DNA from: Halomonas stenophila | Lineage (GTDB): Bacteria; Pseudomonadota; Gammaproteobacteria; Pseudomonadales; Halomonadaceae | DNA: 64,000 bases | Assembly: GCF_014192275.1 (NCBI RefSeq) | Contig: NZ_JACHXR010000001.1 | Span: 62,001-126,000, forward strand | Reading direction: 5' to 3' | In this document: one piece after another, positions 54,853 to 63,935 of the stretch | How positions within the stretch are numbered: position 1 is the stretch's first letter | Layout of the letters: each line of letters opens with the position of its first letter | Position numbers and translations under genes: made by a program | Notes under the pieces: model-generated | What the model saw: only the letters and a program-made list of their open reading frames with translations | Database searches by the model: none | What the model was told of the DNA's origin: nothing

Positions 54853-55548
54853 ATGAATACCCTTATCGATCTCGCCACGAGCTTTCCGCTGGTCGTCTTC
54901 ACGGGGCTGCTGGTGCTGCTGGCCGTCTACTGGCTACTGGTGCTGCTGCGCCTGGCCCCGACCGAGCTCTTCGAGCACGACAGCCTCAAGGAGGAGCACC
55001 TGGCCAGCACCATGGTCTCGCTGGGCTTCGCCGGGGTGCCCGTGTCGCTGGCGCTGAGCGTGCTGATCGTCCTGGCGGGCGGGCTGACCCTGGTCGTCGA
55101 ACTGGCGGTGCTGCGCTGGCTGCCCCTGGGCCTGTTCCGGATCCCGCTGGGGGTGCTGGTCCTGTGGGGCGCCTTCGCCCTGGCCTCGCCCCTGGCGGCC
55201 GGGCTATGCCAGCGACTGCATCCTCGACTGCACCGTGCGCCCGAGCGCCTGCCGCGGTGCCTGCTCGGCGAACGGGTGCGCGTCACTGCCGAGGCCGGCG
55301 CCGATGGGCGCGTCACGGCCGTGCTGGACGAGGATGACCGTCATGAGGTGGTATTGCTGGGCAAGCCGGGCCACCTGCCCAGGCCGGGCGAGCGATACGT
55401 GCTGGTCAAGTACCTGCCGGAAGCCGACGGCTATCGTGCGGTGCCGGAGCGGGACTTCCTGGACGCCCATACGCGGCTGATGCGCCTGCACATGCGCAAG
55501 CGCCACCGTCGCCCCGGAGGACGCAACGGCTCGGCGTCCTCCGCTTAG
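54853..55548 (+). CDS. YqiJ-like/OB-fold-containing inner membrane protein
   Basis: A 231-aa protein. The first half has three hydrophobic segments (LVVFTGLLVLLAVYWLLVLLRL, VPVSLALSVLIVLAGGLTLVVELAVL, FRIPLGVLVLWGAFALASPL). The second half is a soluble OB-like barrel (GERVRVTAEAGADGRVTAVLDED, EVVLLGKPGHLPRPGERYVLVKYLPE). This is the YqiJ/NfeD-type layout often found near flotillin-like genes, though none is present here. A start at 54853 fits the conserved first helix. Its role is unknown. Transcription reads away from the RND operon. Confidence 0.78.
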   Translation: MNTLIDLATSFPLVVFTGLLVLLAVYWLLVLLRLAPTELFEHDSLKEEHLASTMVSLGFAGVPVSLALSVLIVLAGGLTLVVELAVLRWLPLGLFRIPLGVLVLWGAFALASPLAAGLCQRLHPRLHRAPERLPRCLLGERVRVTAEAGADGRVTAVLDEDDRHEVVLLGKPGHLPRPGERYVLVKYLPEADGYRAVPERDFLDAHTRLMRLHMRKRHRRPGGRNGSASSA

Positions 55549-55603
55549 GAGCCTGTCGGACCCGACGCTGATCTGCAGCGATCGGTCAAGTCCGACAGGC
55601 TCC
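55548..55603. repeat. 56-bp cruciform repeat after the YqiJ-like gene
   Basis: GGAGCCTGTCGGAC (55548-55561) and GTCCGACAGGCTCC (55590-55603) are perfect 14-bp arms; a second small dyad (CCGA-CGCTG ... CAGCG-A-TCGG) sits inside. It starts on the last base of the stop codon and may serve as a bidirectional terminator between convergent genes. Confidence 0.75.
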
Positions 55604-55616
55604 CGGGGTGACCCAC

Positions 55617-56243
55617 CTAGGCGGGCGGGGGATGGCGGCTCAGCAGGGCCAGCTGGGCATCGACCAGGACCATGCCATGCTCGCGCAGGGAGAAGGCCTG
55701 GGTGTCGCGCAGCCAGTCATGGAACAGGCCGCTGAGCAGCGTCTGCAGCAGGCGGGTGGCGAGTGCCGGGGCGATGTCCGCCCGAAGCAGGCCCTGGGCG
55801 TGGGCCGCGTCGAAGTAGTCCCCCAGTGCCGCCAGGCACTCGTCGGCCATCTCGCTCTGCATGGCGCCGGGGTCGATGTCGCTGAAGAATTCGCAGCGGT
55901 GCACGAGGATGGCATGCACGCGGCGGTGACGGGGCTGCTCCAGGCGCAGGAAACCCTGCTGGCAGCCCAGCCGGATGGCCTGGAGGGGCGAGGCGGCGGC
56001 GGCCGGGTCCTCGGCCTCGTCGACCAGCTCCTGGAAGGGCATGCGGACCCGGTCCATCATCGCCCGGAACAGGTCGGCCTTGTTGCGGAAGTGCCAGTAG
56101 ACGGCGCCCCGGGTCAGTCCGGCGTGGCGGGCGATCTGCTCCAGGGAAGTGCGGGCCACGCCTTTCTCGAAGAACACCTCCTCGGCGGCATCCAGCAGTG
56201 CCGCCCGGGTGGCCTCGGCTTCGGCCTTGGTACGTCTGGCCAT
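55617..56243 (-). CDS. TetR-family repressor, AcrR/TtgR-like
   Basis: A 208-aa protein. The N-terminal HTH reads LLDAAEEVFFEKGVARTSLEQIARHAGLTRGAVYWHFRNKADLF, whose AGLTRGAVYWHFRNK core is characteristic of the AcrR, TtgR and MtrR group of pump repressors. The C-terminal ligand domain (about 145 residues) has the TetR_C_2-type features IRLGCQQGFLRLEQPRHRRV. The ATG at 56243 has GGAGGCG upstream. It lies one gene away from the RND operon and on the other strand. Operator-like boxes in front of it and of the pump genes suggest it represses the pump and itself until a drug binds. Confidence 0.93.
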   Translation of the reverse strand: MARRTKAEAEATRAALLDAAEEVFFEKGVARTSLEQIARHAGLTRGAVYWHFRNKADLFRAMMDRVRMPFQELVDEAEDPAAAASPLQAIRLGCQQGFLRLEQPRHRRVHAILVHRCEFFSDIDPGAMQSEMADECLAALGDYFDAAHAQGLLRADIAPALATRLLQTLLSGLFHDWLRDTQAFSLREHGMVLVDAQLALLSRHPPPA

Positions 56244-56299
56244 GGGGATTTCGCCTCCGGGAGAAAGTCGTCTCATTCTACCGGAGCCGCCGGCTGTTT

Positions 56300-56317
56300 T
56301 ACATTCGTTCGTGTATG
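56300..56317 (+). promoter_or_regulatory. TACATTC box in the TetR gene promoter
   Basis: TACATTCGTTCGTGTATG matches the right part of the RND operator (TACATTCACGACTGTATG) at 13 of 18 positions. It lies 57 nt upstream of the TetR start codon and 105 nt upstream of the divergent hydrolase gene, so it could serve autoregulation. Confidence 0.6.
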
Positions 56318-56421
56318 CCAATCGCCGCTTCGGGGCTCGTCATTTGCCGGTGCCGGGCGTATAACGGGACATGAGAAAACACTGTTTTTGACATACTGTT
56401 GTTGCCATACAAGGATGGCCC

Positions 56422-57453
56422 ATGTCCCGTGCCCCCTTCGAACTCGCCGGCGTCCGGGTGGCGCCGGGATCCCGCAGCCAGATCGACGTGCCCGTGGCGC
56501 GTCTCTATACCCATGCCCCCCTGTACATCCCGGTGGAGGTGGTGCATGGGCGCCAGCCCGGACCGGTGATGCTGGTGTGTGGCGGCATCCATGGCGACGA
56601 GATCAATGGCGTGGAGATCGTGCGACGCCTGCTGCGCTCCCGCCAGATCCAGCGCCTGCGCGGGACCCTGATCGGGGTGCCCATCGTCAACGTCTTCGGC
56701 TTCGTGCAGCACAGTCGCTACCTGCCGGATCGCCGTGACCTCAATCGCTGCTTTCCCGGCAGCGAGGCCGGCTCCCTGGGGGGGCGGGTGGCGGCCCTGT
56801 TCCGTCAGCAGATCGTCGACCACGCGACTCACATCATCGACCTGCATACCGGCGCCATCCATCGCACCAACCTGCCCCAGATCCGGGCCCAGCTCACCCC
56901 CGATGGCGAGACCGAGCGCATGGCCAATGCCTTCGGTGCGCCGGTCATTCTCAACGCCGACCTGCGCGAGGGGAGCCTGCGGCACTATGCCCAGACCCGG
57001 GGCACCCCGGTGCTGACTTACGAGGCCGGCGAGGCGCTGCGCTTCGACGAGTGGGCGATCGCCCCCGGGGTGCGGGGCGTGTTGCGGGTGATGCGCCGGC
57101 TGGGCATGCTCAGCGGCGAGCAGCGGCGACGCTCCCCGCCGGCGGCGGAGGTCGCCAATGGCTCGAGCTGGGCGCGGGCTCCCATCGACGGCATCCTCAG
57201 GCCCCGGGTACGGCTCGGCGCACGGGTGGCCAAGGGGGAGTTGCTGGGGCGGGTCGCCGACCCCTTCGGCAACGCCGAGGGGGAGGTGCGCTCCATTGCC
57301 GACGGCATCGTCATCGGCATGGGGCGACTGCCGCTGGTCAACGAGGGCGAGGCGCTCTTCCACATCGCCCGCTTCGATGCCATCGAGGAGGCGGAGAGTG
57401 CCGTGGAGACCTTCCAGTCCAGCCTGGAACCGCCCCCGGATGCGCTCTATTGA
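56422..57453 (+). CDS. Succinylglutamate desuccinylase/aspartoacylase family hydrolase
   Basis: A 343-aa zinc carboxypeptidase-like amidohydrolase. The zinc ligands are His and Glu in GGIHGDEINGVEI and His in IIDLHTGAIH; the substrate-carboxylate Arg and Asn are in RRDLNRCFPG. The C-terminal barrel (VRLGARVAKGELLGRV, GIVIGMGRLPLVNEGEALFHI) is typical of the AstE_AspA group. It cleaves N-acyl amino acids or related amides; the substrate is unknown. The start at 56422 has AAGGATGG in front. An aminotransferase gene follows. Confidence 0.9.
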   Translation: MSRAPFELAGVRVAPGSRSQIDVPVARLYTHAPLYIPVEVVHGRQPGPVMLVCGGIHGDEINGVEIVRRLLRSRQIQRLRGTLIGVPIVNVFGFVQHSRYLPDRRDLNRCFPGSEAGSLGGRVAALFRQQIVDHATHIIDLHTGAIHRTNLPQIRAQLTPDGETERMANAFGAPVILNADLREGSLRHYAQTRGTPVLTYEAGEALRFDEWAIAPGVRGVLRVMRRLGMLSGEQRRRSPPAAEVANGSSWARAPIDGILRPRVRLGARVAKGELLGRVADPFGNAEGEVRSIADGIVIGMGRLPLVNEGEALFHIARFDAIEEAESAVETFQSSLEPPPDALY

Positions 57454-57541
57454 CGGCATGCGGGGAGGCACGCAGCACTGCGTGGAGTGGCCAGGCGTTC
57501 TATGATGAGAAGTTCGCCATCCACCAGACGAGAGATCTCCC

Positions 57542-58744
57542 ATGCAGTGGTCGTTTTCCCGGCGCGCCCAGGCGCTGACCAGTTCCGCCATCCGTGAAAT
57601 CCTGAAAGTGACCGAACAGCCGGACGTGATCTCGTTCGCCGGCGGCCTGCCGTCGGCGGCCACGTTTCCGGTGGAGGCGATGCGGGCGGCGACCCGCAAG
57701 GTGCTGGCGGAGCGGGCGGAGAGCGCGCTGCAGTACGGGCCGAGCGAAGGCCTGGGCCCGTTGCGCGAATGGATCGCGGCGCAGCACTCCTCCGACGGCA
57801 GCGAGGTGCGGCCCTCCCAGGTACTGTTGACCACCGGCTCCCAGCAAGCGCTGGATCTCATCGCCAAGGCGTTGATTGATCCCGGCAGTCGCGTGCTGGT
57901 GGAGACGCCGACCTATCTCGGCGCGCTGCAGGCCTTCTCGCTGTTCGAGCCGGACTACGTGTCGGTCGCCAGCGATGAGCACGGGCTGCTGCCCGAGGCG
58001 CTGACCCCCGAGGTCATCGAGGGCGCGCGCTTCCTGTACGCGCTGCCCAACTTCCAGAACCCGACCGGCCGCCGGCTGCCGCTCTCGCGGCGCGAGGCGC
58101 TGGCGACGCTCGCTCGCGAGCAGGGCCTCCCGATCGTCGAGGACGACCCCTACGGCGATCTCGACTACCAGGGCGAACGGCTGGCCAGCCTGCGCTCGCT
58201 GGCGCCGCAGCAGGTGATCCACCTGGGGTCTTTCTCCAAGGTGTTGGCACCGGGGCTGCGACTGGGCTACGTCATCGCCGACGAACCCCTGATCGCCAAG
58301 CTGGTGCAGGTCAAGCAGGCCGCCGACCTGCATACGCCCAGCTTCACCCAGCAGGTGGTTCACGAGATCGTCAGCCAGGGGTTTCTGAACGAGCACATTC
58401 CGGGCATTCGCGCGCTCTACGCCGAGCGCTGTGGGGCCATGCTCGCGGCATTGGAACGCCACATGCCGCGCGGCGTGCACTGGAACCGGCCCGAAGGGGG
58501 CATGTTCATCTGGGTGACGCTGCCCGAGGCGCTGGACAGCACCTCGCTGCTGGGCGAGGCGATCCGCGAGCGGGTGGCCTTCGTGCCGGGCGCGCCGTTC
58601 TATGCCACGGCGCCCCGTGCCAATACGCTGCGCCTCTCGTTCGTCACCGTCGCGCCGGCGCGGATCGAGGAGGGCGTCGAGCGCCTCGGGAGGCTCATCG
58701 CCACGCACCTGGAAGGCACCGCGGCGCACCGTCCCGTGCTCTGA
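57542..58744 (+). CDS. PLP-dependent aminotransferase, 2-aminoadipate/LysN-like (MocR-related class I)
   Basis: A 400-aa fold-type I aminotransferase. The N-terminus PDVISFAGGLPSAATFP is the hallmark of the KAT/LysN group. Active-site parts are LTTGSQQALDLIAKAL, LPNFQNPTGRRLP, EDDPYGDLDY and the PLP Lys in LGSFSKVLAPGLRLGY. It transfers the amino group of 2-aminoadipate or aromatic/branched amino acids to 2-oxoglutarate; exact specificity is unknown. It has no MocR-type HTH. The gene begins 88 nt after the hydrolase stop codon on the same strand. Confidence 0.93.
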   Translation: MQWSFSRRAQALTSSAIREILKVTEQPDVISFAGGLPSAATFPVEAMRAATRKVLAERAESALQYGPSEGLGPLREWIAAQHSSDGSEVRPSQVLLTTGSQQALDLIAKALIDPGSRVLVETPTYLGALQAFSLFEPDYVSVASDEHGLLPEALTPEVIEGARFLYALPNFQNPTGRRLPLSRREALATLAREQGLPIVEDDPYGDLDYQGERLASLRSLAPQQVIHLGSFSKVLAPGLRLGYVIADEPLIAKLVQVKQAADLHTPSFTQQVVHEIVSQGFLNEHIPGIRALYAERCGAMLAALERHMPRGVHWNRPEGGMFIWVTLPEALDSTSLLGEAIRERVAFVPGAPFYATAPRANTLRLSFVTVAPARIEEGVERLGRLIATHLEGTAAHRPVL

Positions 58745-58760
58745 GGCCTCGGGGGCGGCG

Positions 58761-59753
58761 TCAGGCGGGCGCCGCCTCCTGCTCGGCGACCAGGCCCAGG
58801 GCGTCGTCGAAGACGGCCAGCCCCGCGCCCTCGCGGTGGGCGTGTTCCGAGAGATGACGGCGGAACTTGCGCCCGCCGGGGCAGCCCTGGAAGAGCCCGA
58901 GCAGGTGACGGGTGAGATGATTGAGCCGCGCGCCTTCCTCGAGGCGGCTGGCGATATAGGGACGCAGGGCCTCGGCCGCGGCATGGCGGCTCGCCGCCGG
59001 GCCCGGTTCACCATAGAGACGCCGGTCGACGCCGGCCAGCAGCCAGGGGTTCTGGTAGGCCTCGCGGCCGACCATCACGCTGTCGACCTGGCTCAGCTGT
59101 TCCCGGCAGTCGTCGAGGGTCTTGAGCCCCCCGTTGATGCCGATATGCAGCTCGGGGTGCTGGGCCTTGAGCCGGTGGACCCGGGGATAGTTCAGCGGCG
59201 GGACGTCGCGATTCTCCTTGGGAGACAGGCCTTCCAGCCAGGCCTTGCGGGCATGCACGATGAACACCTCGCAGCCGGCCTCGGCGACGGTGTCGATGAA
59301 GCGGGCCAGGTCGGCGTCCTCGTCCTGATCGTCGATGCCGATGCGACACTTCACGGTGACCGGGATCGACACCGCCGCGCGCATGGCCTCGACGGCCGCG
59401 GCCACCTTGCCGGGGTGCGCCATCAGGCAGGCGCCGATCAGGTTGTTCTGCACCCGGTCGCTGGGGCAGCCGACATTGAGGTTCACCTCGTCGTAGCCCC
59501 ATTCCTCGGCGATGGCCGCGCACTCGGCGAGCTCGCCGGCGTCGCTGCCGCCGAGCTGCAGCGCCAGCGGGTGCTCCACCGGGCCGTGGCCGAGGAAGCG
59601 CACGCGCGGGCTGCCGTGAAGGATGGCGCCGGTGGTCACCATCTCGGTGTACAGCAGGGCGCGCCGGGTCAGGGTCCGGGCGAAGGCGCGATAGTCGCGG
59701 GTCGTCCAGTCCATCATCGGCGCGACGGAGAAGGTGCGGTCGAGATCGGTCAT
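58761..59753 (-). CDS. dusA: tRNA-dihydrouridine(20/20a) synthase DusA
   Basis: A 330-aa FMN enzyme reducing U20/U20a in the tRNA D-loop. The catalytic Cys is in NLNVGCPSDRVQNNLIGACLM, with the N-terminal FSVAPMMDWTTRDYRAFARTL, VTVKCRIGIDD and IVHARKAWLEGLSPKENRDVPPL that distinguish DusA from DusB and DusC. The C-terminal helical domain is complete. It is convergent with the aminotransferase gene and ends 16 nt from it. The ribosome site is weak. Confidence 0.97.
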   Translation of the reverse strand: MTDLDRTFSVAPMMDWTTRDYRAFARTLTRRALLYTEMVTTGAILHGSPRVRFLGHGPVEHPLALQLGGSDAGELAECAAIAEEWGYDEVNLNVGCPSDRVQNNLIGACLMAHPGKVAAAVEAMRAAVSIPVTVKCRIGIDDQDEDADLARFIDTVAEAGCEVFIVHARKAWLEGLSPKENRDVPPLNYPRVHRLKAQHPELHIGINGGLKTLDDCREQLSQVDSVMVGREAYQNPWLLAGVDRRLYGEPGPAASRHAAAEALRPYIASRLEEGARLNHLTRHLLGLFQGCPGGRKFRRHLSEHAHREGAGLAVFDDALGLVAEQEAAPA

Positions 59754-59922
59754 CGGGCATCACGGGCAAGGGGCCAGGGAGAGCGTATTCTACCAGTCGC
59801 GACGCAGGTTGCGAGGGGGCGGCGGGTGCCGACGCCGACACGACCGGCCCCTTCGCCCGACATATCCCCCATACTGCACCCATCGGCGAGGCGTTTCGCC
59901 TTGCCGCCGCGAGGAGCGAGGC

Positions 59923-60159
59923 ATGCATGACGATCTCACCACCTCCCAGCAGGATCTGCTGGCCCGCGTGCTCCAGCACGGGGGCGTGCTGTCGGCGCCC
60001 TTCGGGCATGTCGGGGAGGACAGCCAGTTGCCCGGGATGCTGAAGGATATCGATCGCCTGGAAGCTCAGGGGCTGCTAAGGGTGCTGCGGGAGGCCCGGG
60101 GGGCGCCGGAGCGCCTCGAGCTCACCGAGGCCGGCTATGCCAGCCTGGGCATGACCTGA
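59923..60159 (+). CDS. Small winged-helix-like protein of unknown function
   Basis: A 78-aa protein with helix-rich sequence (TTSQQDLLARVLQHGGVLSAPFG, LPGMLKDIDRLEAQGLLRVLREA, LELTEAGYASLG). The two helices followed by an ELTEAGYASL ending recall a PadR/MarR-type wing, where L-T-x-x-G is common. No DNA-binding role is shown. GAGGAGCGAGG precedes the ATG. The gene is followed by a DksA-like gene on the same strand. Confidence 0.65.
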   Translation: MHDDLTTSQQDLLARVLQHGGVLSAPFGHVGEDSQLPGMLKDIDRLEAQGLLRVLREARGAPERLELTEAGYASLGMT

Positions 60160-60250
60160 TCGGCGAGCGCTGCCGCGTCAGCGCCTATGCTAGGAGAAGC
60201 GGCGGCGAACGGCCCGTCGCCTCGAAGCATGTTCAGGCAGGAGACACGGC

Positions 60251-60571
60251 ATGAGCGATCGGCAGCAACAGCTGGAACGGCTGCGTGACGAACTCAAGGA
60301 GCGGCTGGAGCGCTATCGGGCGCACCGGCAGCGTGCAGGCGGTCCGGTGGACAAGGACATGGAGGATCAGCCCCTGCAGACGCGGGACGACGAGGTGGTG
60401 GCCTCCCTCGAGGCCGAGGCCGAGGAAGAACTCAGCCAGGTACGACACGCCCTGGCCCGCATCCGCGAGGGCCAGGGGGATATCTGCGAGCGCTGTGGCG
60501 AGGTCATCGACGCCGGACGCCTGGGGGCCGTGCCCTATGCCACCCTGTGCCGCGACTGCAGCACGGCCTGA
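60251..60571 (+). CDS. TraR/DksA-family zinc finger protein
   Basis: A 106-aa protein with an acidic coiled-coil N-terminus (QQLERLRDELKERLERYRAH, EAEAEEELSQVRHALARIREG) and a C4 zinc finger CERCGEVIDAGRLGAVPYATLCRDC. It is shorter than DksA (about 150 aa) and resembles the YbiI/TraR-like group that inserts into the RNA polymerase secondary channel; the catalytic-type DxxDxA tip of DksA is not visible, so (p)ppGpp-related action is not assured. AGGAGAC precedes the ATG. Confidence 0.85.
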   Translation: MSDRQQQLERLRDELKERLERYRAHRQRAGGPVDKDMEDQPLQTRDDEVVASLEAEAEEELSQVRHALARIREGQGDICERCGEVIDAGRLGAVPYATLCRDCSTA

Positions 60572-60631
60572 TCGGAGCAGGCGGCACTCGATGTTAGGCT
60601 GGCGATGGAGCCATGGTCACGGAGGGCGTGC

Positions 60632-61228
60632 ATGAAGGCATGGAGATGGTGTGGCGTGGTCGGTGTGCTGCTCTTGCTGGTCGGCTGCGGCGGCAGCGAG
60701 GATGCCGATTCCGCGTCCGATGACACGGAGCGGCTCGGCGGTGTGGCCCAGCCTCAGACACAGGCACAACCGACGGCGCCATCATCACCCGAGGTCGCCC
60801 CCCTCGACGAGGCCGTGGCGGTCGACGTCTCGGCGCGACTGCGCAGTGACCGCCGCCTGCTGGTCGAGGGCACCACCAACCTGCCGGATGCCACTCGCCT
60901 GCAGGTCCTGGTGGAGCGCGAGGCGAGCGGCGTGCGCTGGCAGGAACGCACCGAGGTCGAGGGTGGCCGCTTCGCCGCGGGCCCGTTCGGCCCCGGCAGC
61001 GGCCTGCCGGATGGTGGCTATCGCATTACGGTCAACATGCCGGCCGTGAGCGTCCAGGTCCCCGAGGTCCGGGCACGTCTCGGTGAGGAGGGGGAGCACC
61101 TGAGCGGTCCGCTGGTGCAGGAGTCTCGCCATGGACTGGGGCGGGTGATCAGTGCCAGCGAGCGATTCCTGGTCGGCAGCCAGCCGAGGCGGACCACCGA
61201 CCAGGTGGAGGTGCAGTCACTGGAGTGA
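60632..61228 (+). CDS. Lipoprotein of unknown function
   Basis: A 198-aa protein with a lipobox LVGC (Cys19) after a hydrophobic signal, then a Ser/Asp-rich and Gln/Pro-rich linker to residue 55, followed by a beta-rich region (VAVDVSARLRSDRRLLVEGTTNLPDATRLQVLVERE, FGPGSGLPDGGYRITVNMP) that resembles a small immunoglobulin-like sandwich. Asp at +2 is absent after Cys (CGGSED), so outer-membrane sorting is likely. GGAGGG precedes the ATG at 60632. Confidence 0.75.
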   Translation: MKAWRWCGVVGVLLLLVGCGGSEDADSASDDTERLGGVAQPQTQAQPTAPSSPEVAPLDEAVAVDVSARLRSDRRLLVEGTTNLPDATRLQVLVEREASGVRWQERTEVEGGRFAAGPFGPGSGLPDGGYRITVNMPAVSVQVPEVRARLGEEGEHLSGPLVQESRHGLGRVISASERFLVGSQPRRTTDQVEVQSLE

Positions 61229-61242
61229 GGAGGCGAGGCCGC

Positions 61243-61830
61243 TCAGAGGGGCTCGTGACGCCACAGGGCCACGAGTTTGGCGATCAGGCGGCAATCGGGC
61301 GTGTAGGGACGGGCCTCGGCGTCATCCTGGCCCTGGAACATCAACTCCCCGGTGGGCCCCTGATGGACCCGGCGGATCTCCAGGCGGCGGCCTTCCTCGA
61401 CGAGATACAGGCCCGGCTGGCGGAAGATGTCGGTGGGTGCGACGGCCGCCAGGTCACCCTGGCACAGGAAGTCGAAGGTCTCGCCCGGGGCCGGCGTCAC
61501 CAGGTGACAGTCACCGTCCCAGCGCTGGCCCGGCGTCAGCTCCATCGGCAGCTCGATGCCCTTGGAGTTGCTGGCCTGCCAGGGCTCGGGCAGCTCGTGG
61601 CGCAGGTAGAGGGGGGCGGGACGCGATGTGCCGCCGTCCAGTAGCGCCGAGAGCGGACAGTTCAGGGCATGGGCCAGGGCCACCAGCCGCTCGTGGCCGA
61701 TCTGCTTGATGGCCCCGGACTCCCAGTAGGAGATGGTCACGTCCGAGACGCCGACTCGGCGAGCCAGGGCGGCCTTGTTGAGCTTGGCCTCCAGCCTGAG
61801 CTGCTTGATCCGTGGGCCGAGTGTATCCAT
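61243..61830 (-). CDS. XRE-family regulator with S24-like C-terminal domain lacking catalytic residues
   Basis: A 195-aa regulator. The N-terminal HTH reads IKQLRLEAKLNKAALARRVGVSDVTISYWESGAIKQIGHERL, a typical Cro/C1 type. The C-terminal half (GDCHLVTPAPGETFDFLCQGDLAAVAPTDIFRQPGLYLVEEGRR) resembles LexA/CI-like beta domains, but no Ser-Lys dyad in the usual GxSM context is visible, so self-cleavage is unlikely. It sits alone between two unrelated genes; no phage gene is nearby. The targets are unknown. Confidence 0.82.
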   Translation of the reverse strand: MDTLGPRIKQLRLEAKLNKAALARRVGVSDVTISYWESGAIKQIGHERLVALAHALNCPLSALLDGGTSRPAPLYLRHELPEPWQASNSKGIELPMELTPGQRWDGDCHLVTPAPGETFDFLCQGDLAAVAPTDIFRQPGLYLVEEGRRLEIRRVHQGPTGELMFQGQDDAEARPYTPDCRLIAKLVALWRHEPL

Positions 61831-62254
61831 GACGCATACCTGTCAGTGTTTGGAAAGGAAGCATGGTCCGTGATCGTCCATGGCTGTGCAATAGTGCGGA
61901 TCAACGATCGATCATCCCGTGTTGCTGTCGTCACCAGGAAATCGGCTCGTCGTTCCCGTCGCGAAAATCGCCGCTGCCTGCCGGTGTCTGCCGCCCCAGG
62001 CCCCCCGGCCGGCGCAGTTCCACCGCGGCGGTCTTCATCAGTACCGGTCGGAGGCACCGCTCACCAGGGCCGAGAAGCCGTCGGGAAGCGGGGGCAGCAT
62101 GGTCGCTCCGTGGGTCGTCGAGATGGCCAGGAGTGGACCGCCGAGCTCGGAAATGATTCCACGGCCACGGCTGCCGGCCATGGGCGAGGTGCGTATAATG
62201 CGGCCATCCGCCCTGGCCTCAGGGCCTCATTCCCACCATTGGACCAAGGACGAC
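61831..62254. other. 424-nt spacer between the XRE gene and gltX
   Basis: It holds the XRE gene leader on the left and the gltX promoter on the right. A short inverted repeat (CATGG ... CCATG) lies around 61862-61882 and could be the regulator's own operator. No RNA family was recognised. One minus-strand frame around 62040-62160 reads like protein but has no start codon and no firm match. Confidence 0.5.
62194..62199 (+). promoter_or_regulatory. Probable -10 element of gltX
   Basis: A perfect TATAAT, 55 nt before the start codon, in GC-rich DNA. The -35 position (62171-62176, CTGCCG) is poor, so the promoter would depend mainly on the -10 element. Confidence 0.55.
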
Positions 62255-63733
<1,479 letters not shown>

Positions 63734-63740
63734 TGTAATA

Positions 63741-63882
63741 GGAAAACGCAGAAGTTCCGTCGCGAGCGACGATAGGCTGGTCGCCGCCGGAGCACAGCGC
63801 CCGCAGTGTAGCCTGCTACATGAGGAGCGCGAGCACCGCCGGCGGCCAGGATATCGAGCGCAGCAGGAAATTCTCGTTTTCC
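63741..63882. repeat. 142-bp nested foldback between gltX and the tRNA gene
   Basis: Outer arms GGAAAACGCAGAAGTTCC (63741-63758) and GGAAATTCTCGTTTTCC (63866-63882) pair imperfectly. Next, GATAGGCTGGTCGCCG on the left pairs with CGGCGGCCAGGATATC on the right (14 of 16), and TGTAGC-CT-GCTACA forms the tip (63807-63820). It starts 7 nt after the gltX stop codon and stops 2 nt before the -35 box of the tRNA promoter. It is probably a mobile palindromic repeat (REP-like). Confidence 0.75.
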
Positions 63883-63884
63883 CG

Positions 63885-63913
63885 TTGACGAAGGCGAGGG
63901 GAATCAGTATTAT
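63885..63913 (+). promoter_or_regulatory. Near-consensus sigma-70 promoter of the tRNA gene
   Basis: TTGACG (63885-63890), 17 bp, TATTAT (63908-63913). Start of transcription would be about 15-20 nt before the tRNA. Confidence 0.9.
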
Positions 63914-63935
63914 ACGCCTCGTCTTCACGAGATGC

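Noticed and set aside
62040..62160. Minus-strand protein-like stretch upstream of gltX ([14 protein letters not shown]...)
   Set aside because: It faintly resembles the end of a YrdC/YciO-like protein but has no start codon and no second motif. Too weak to call a pseudogene.
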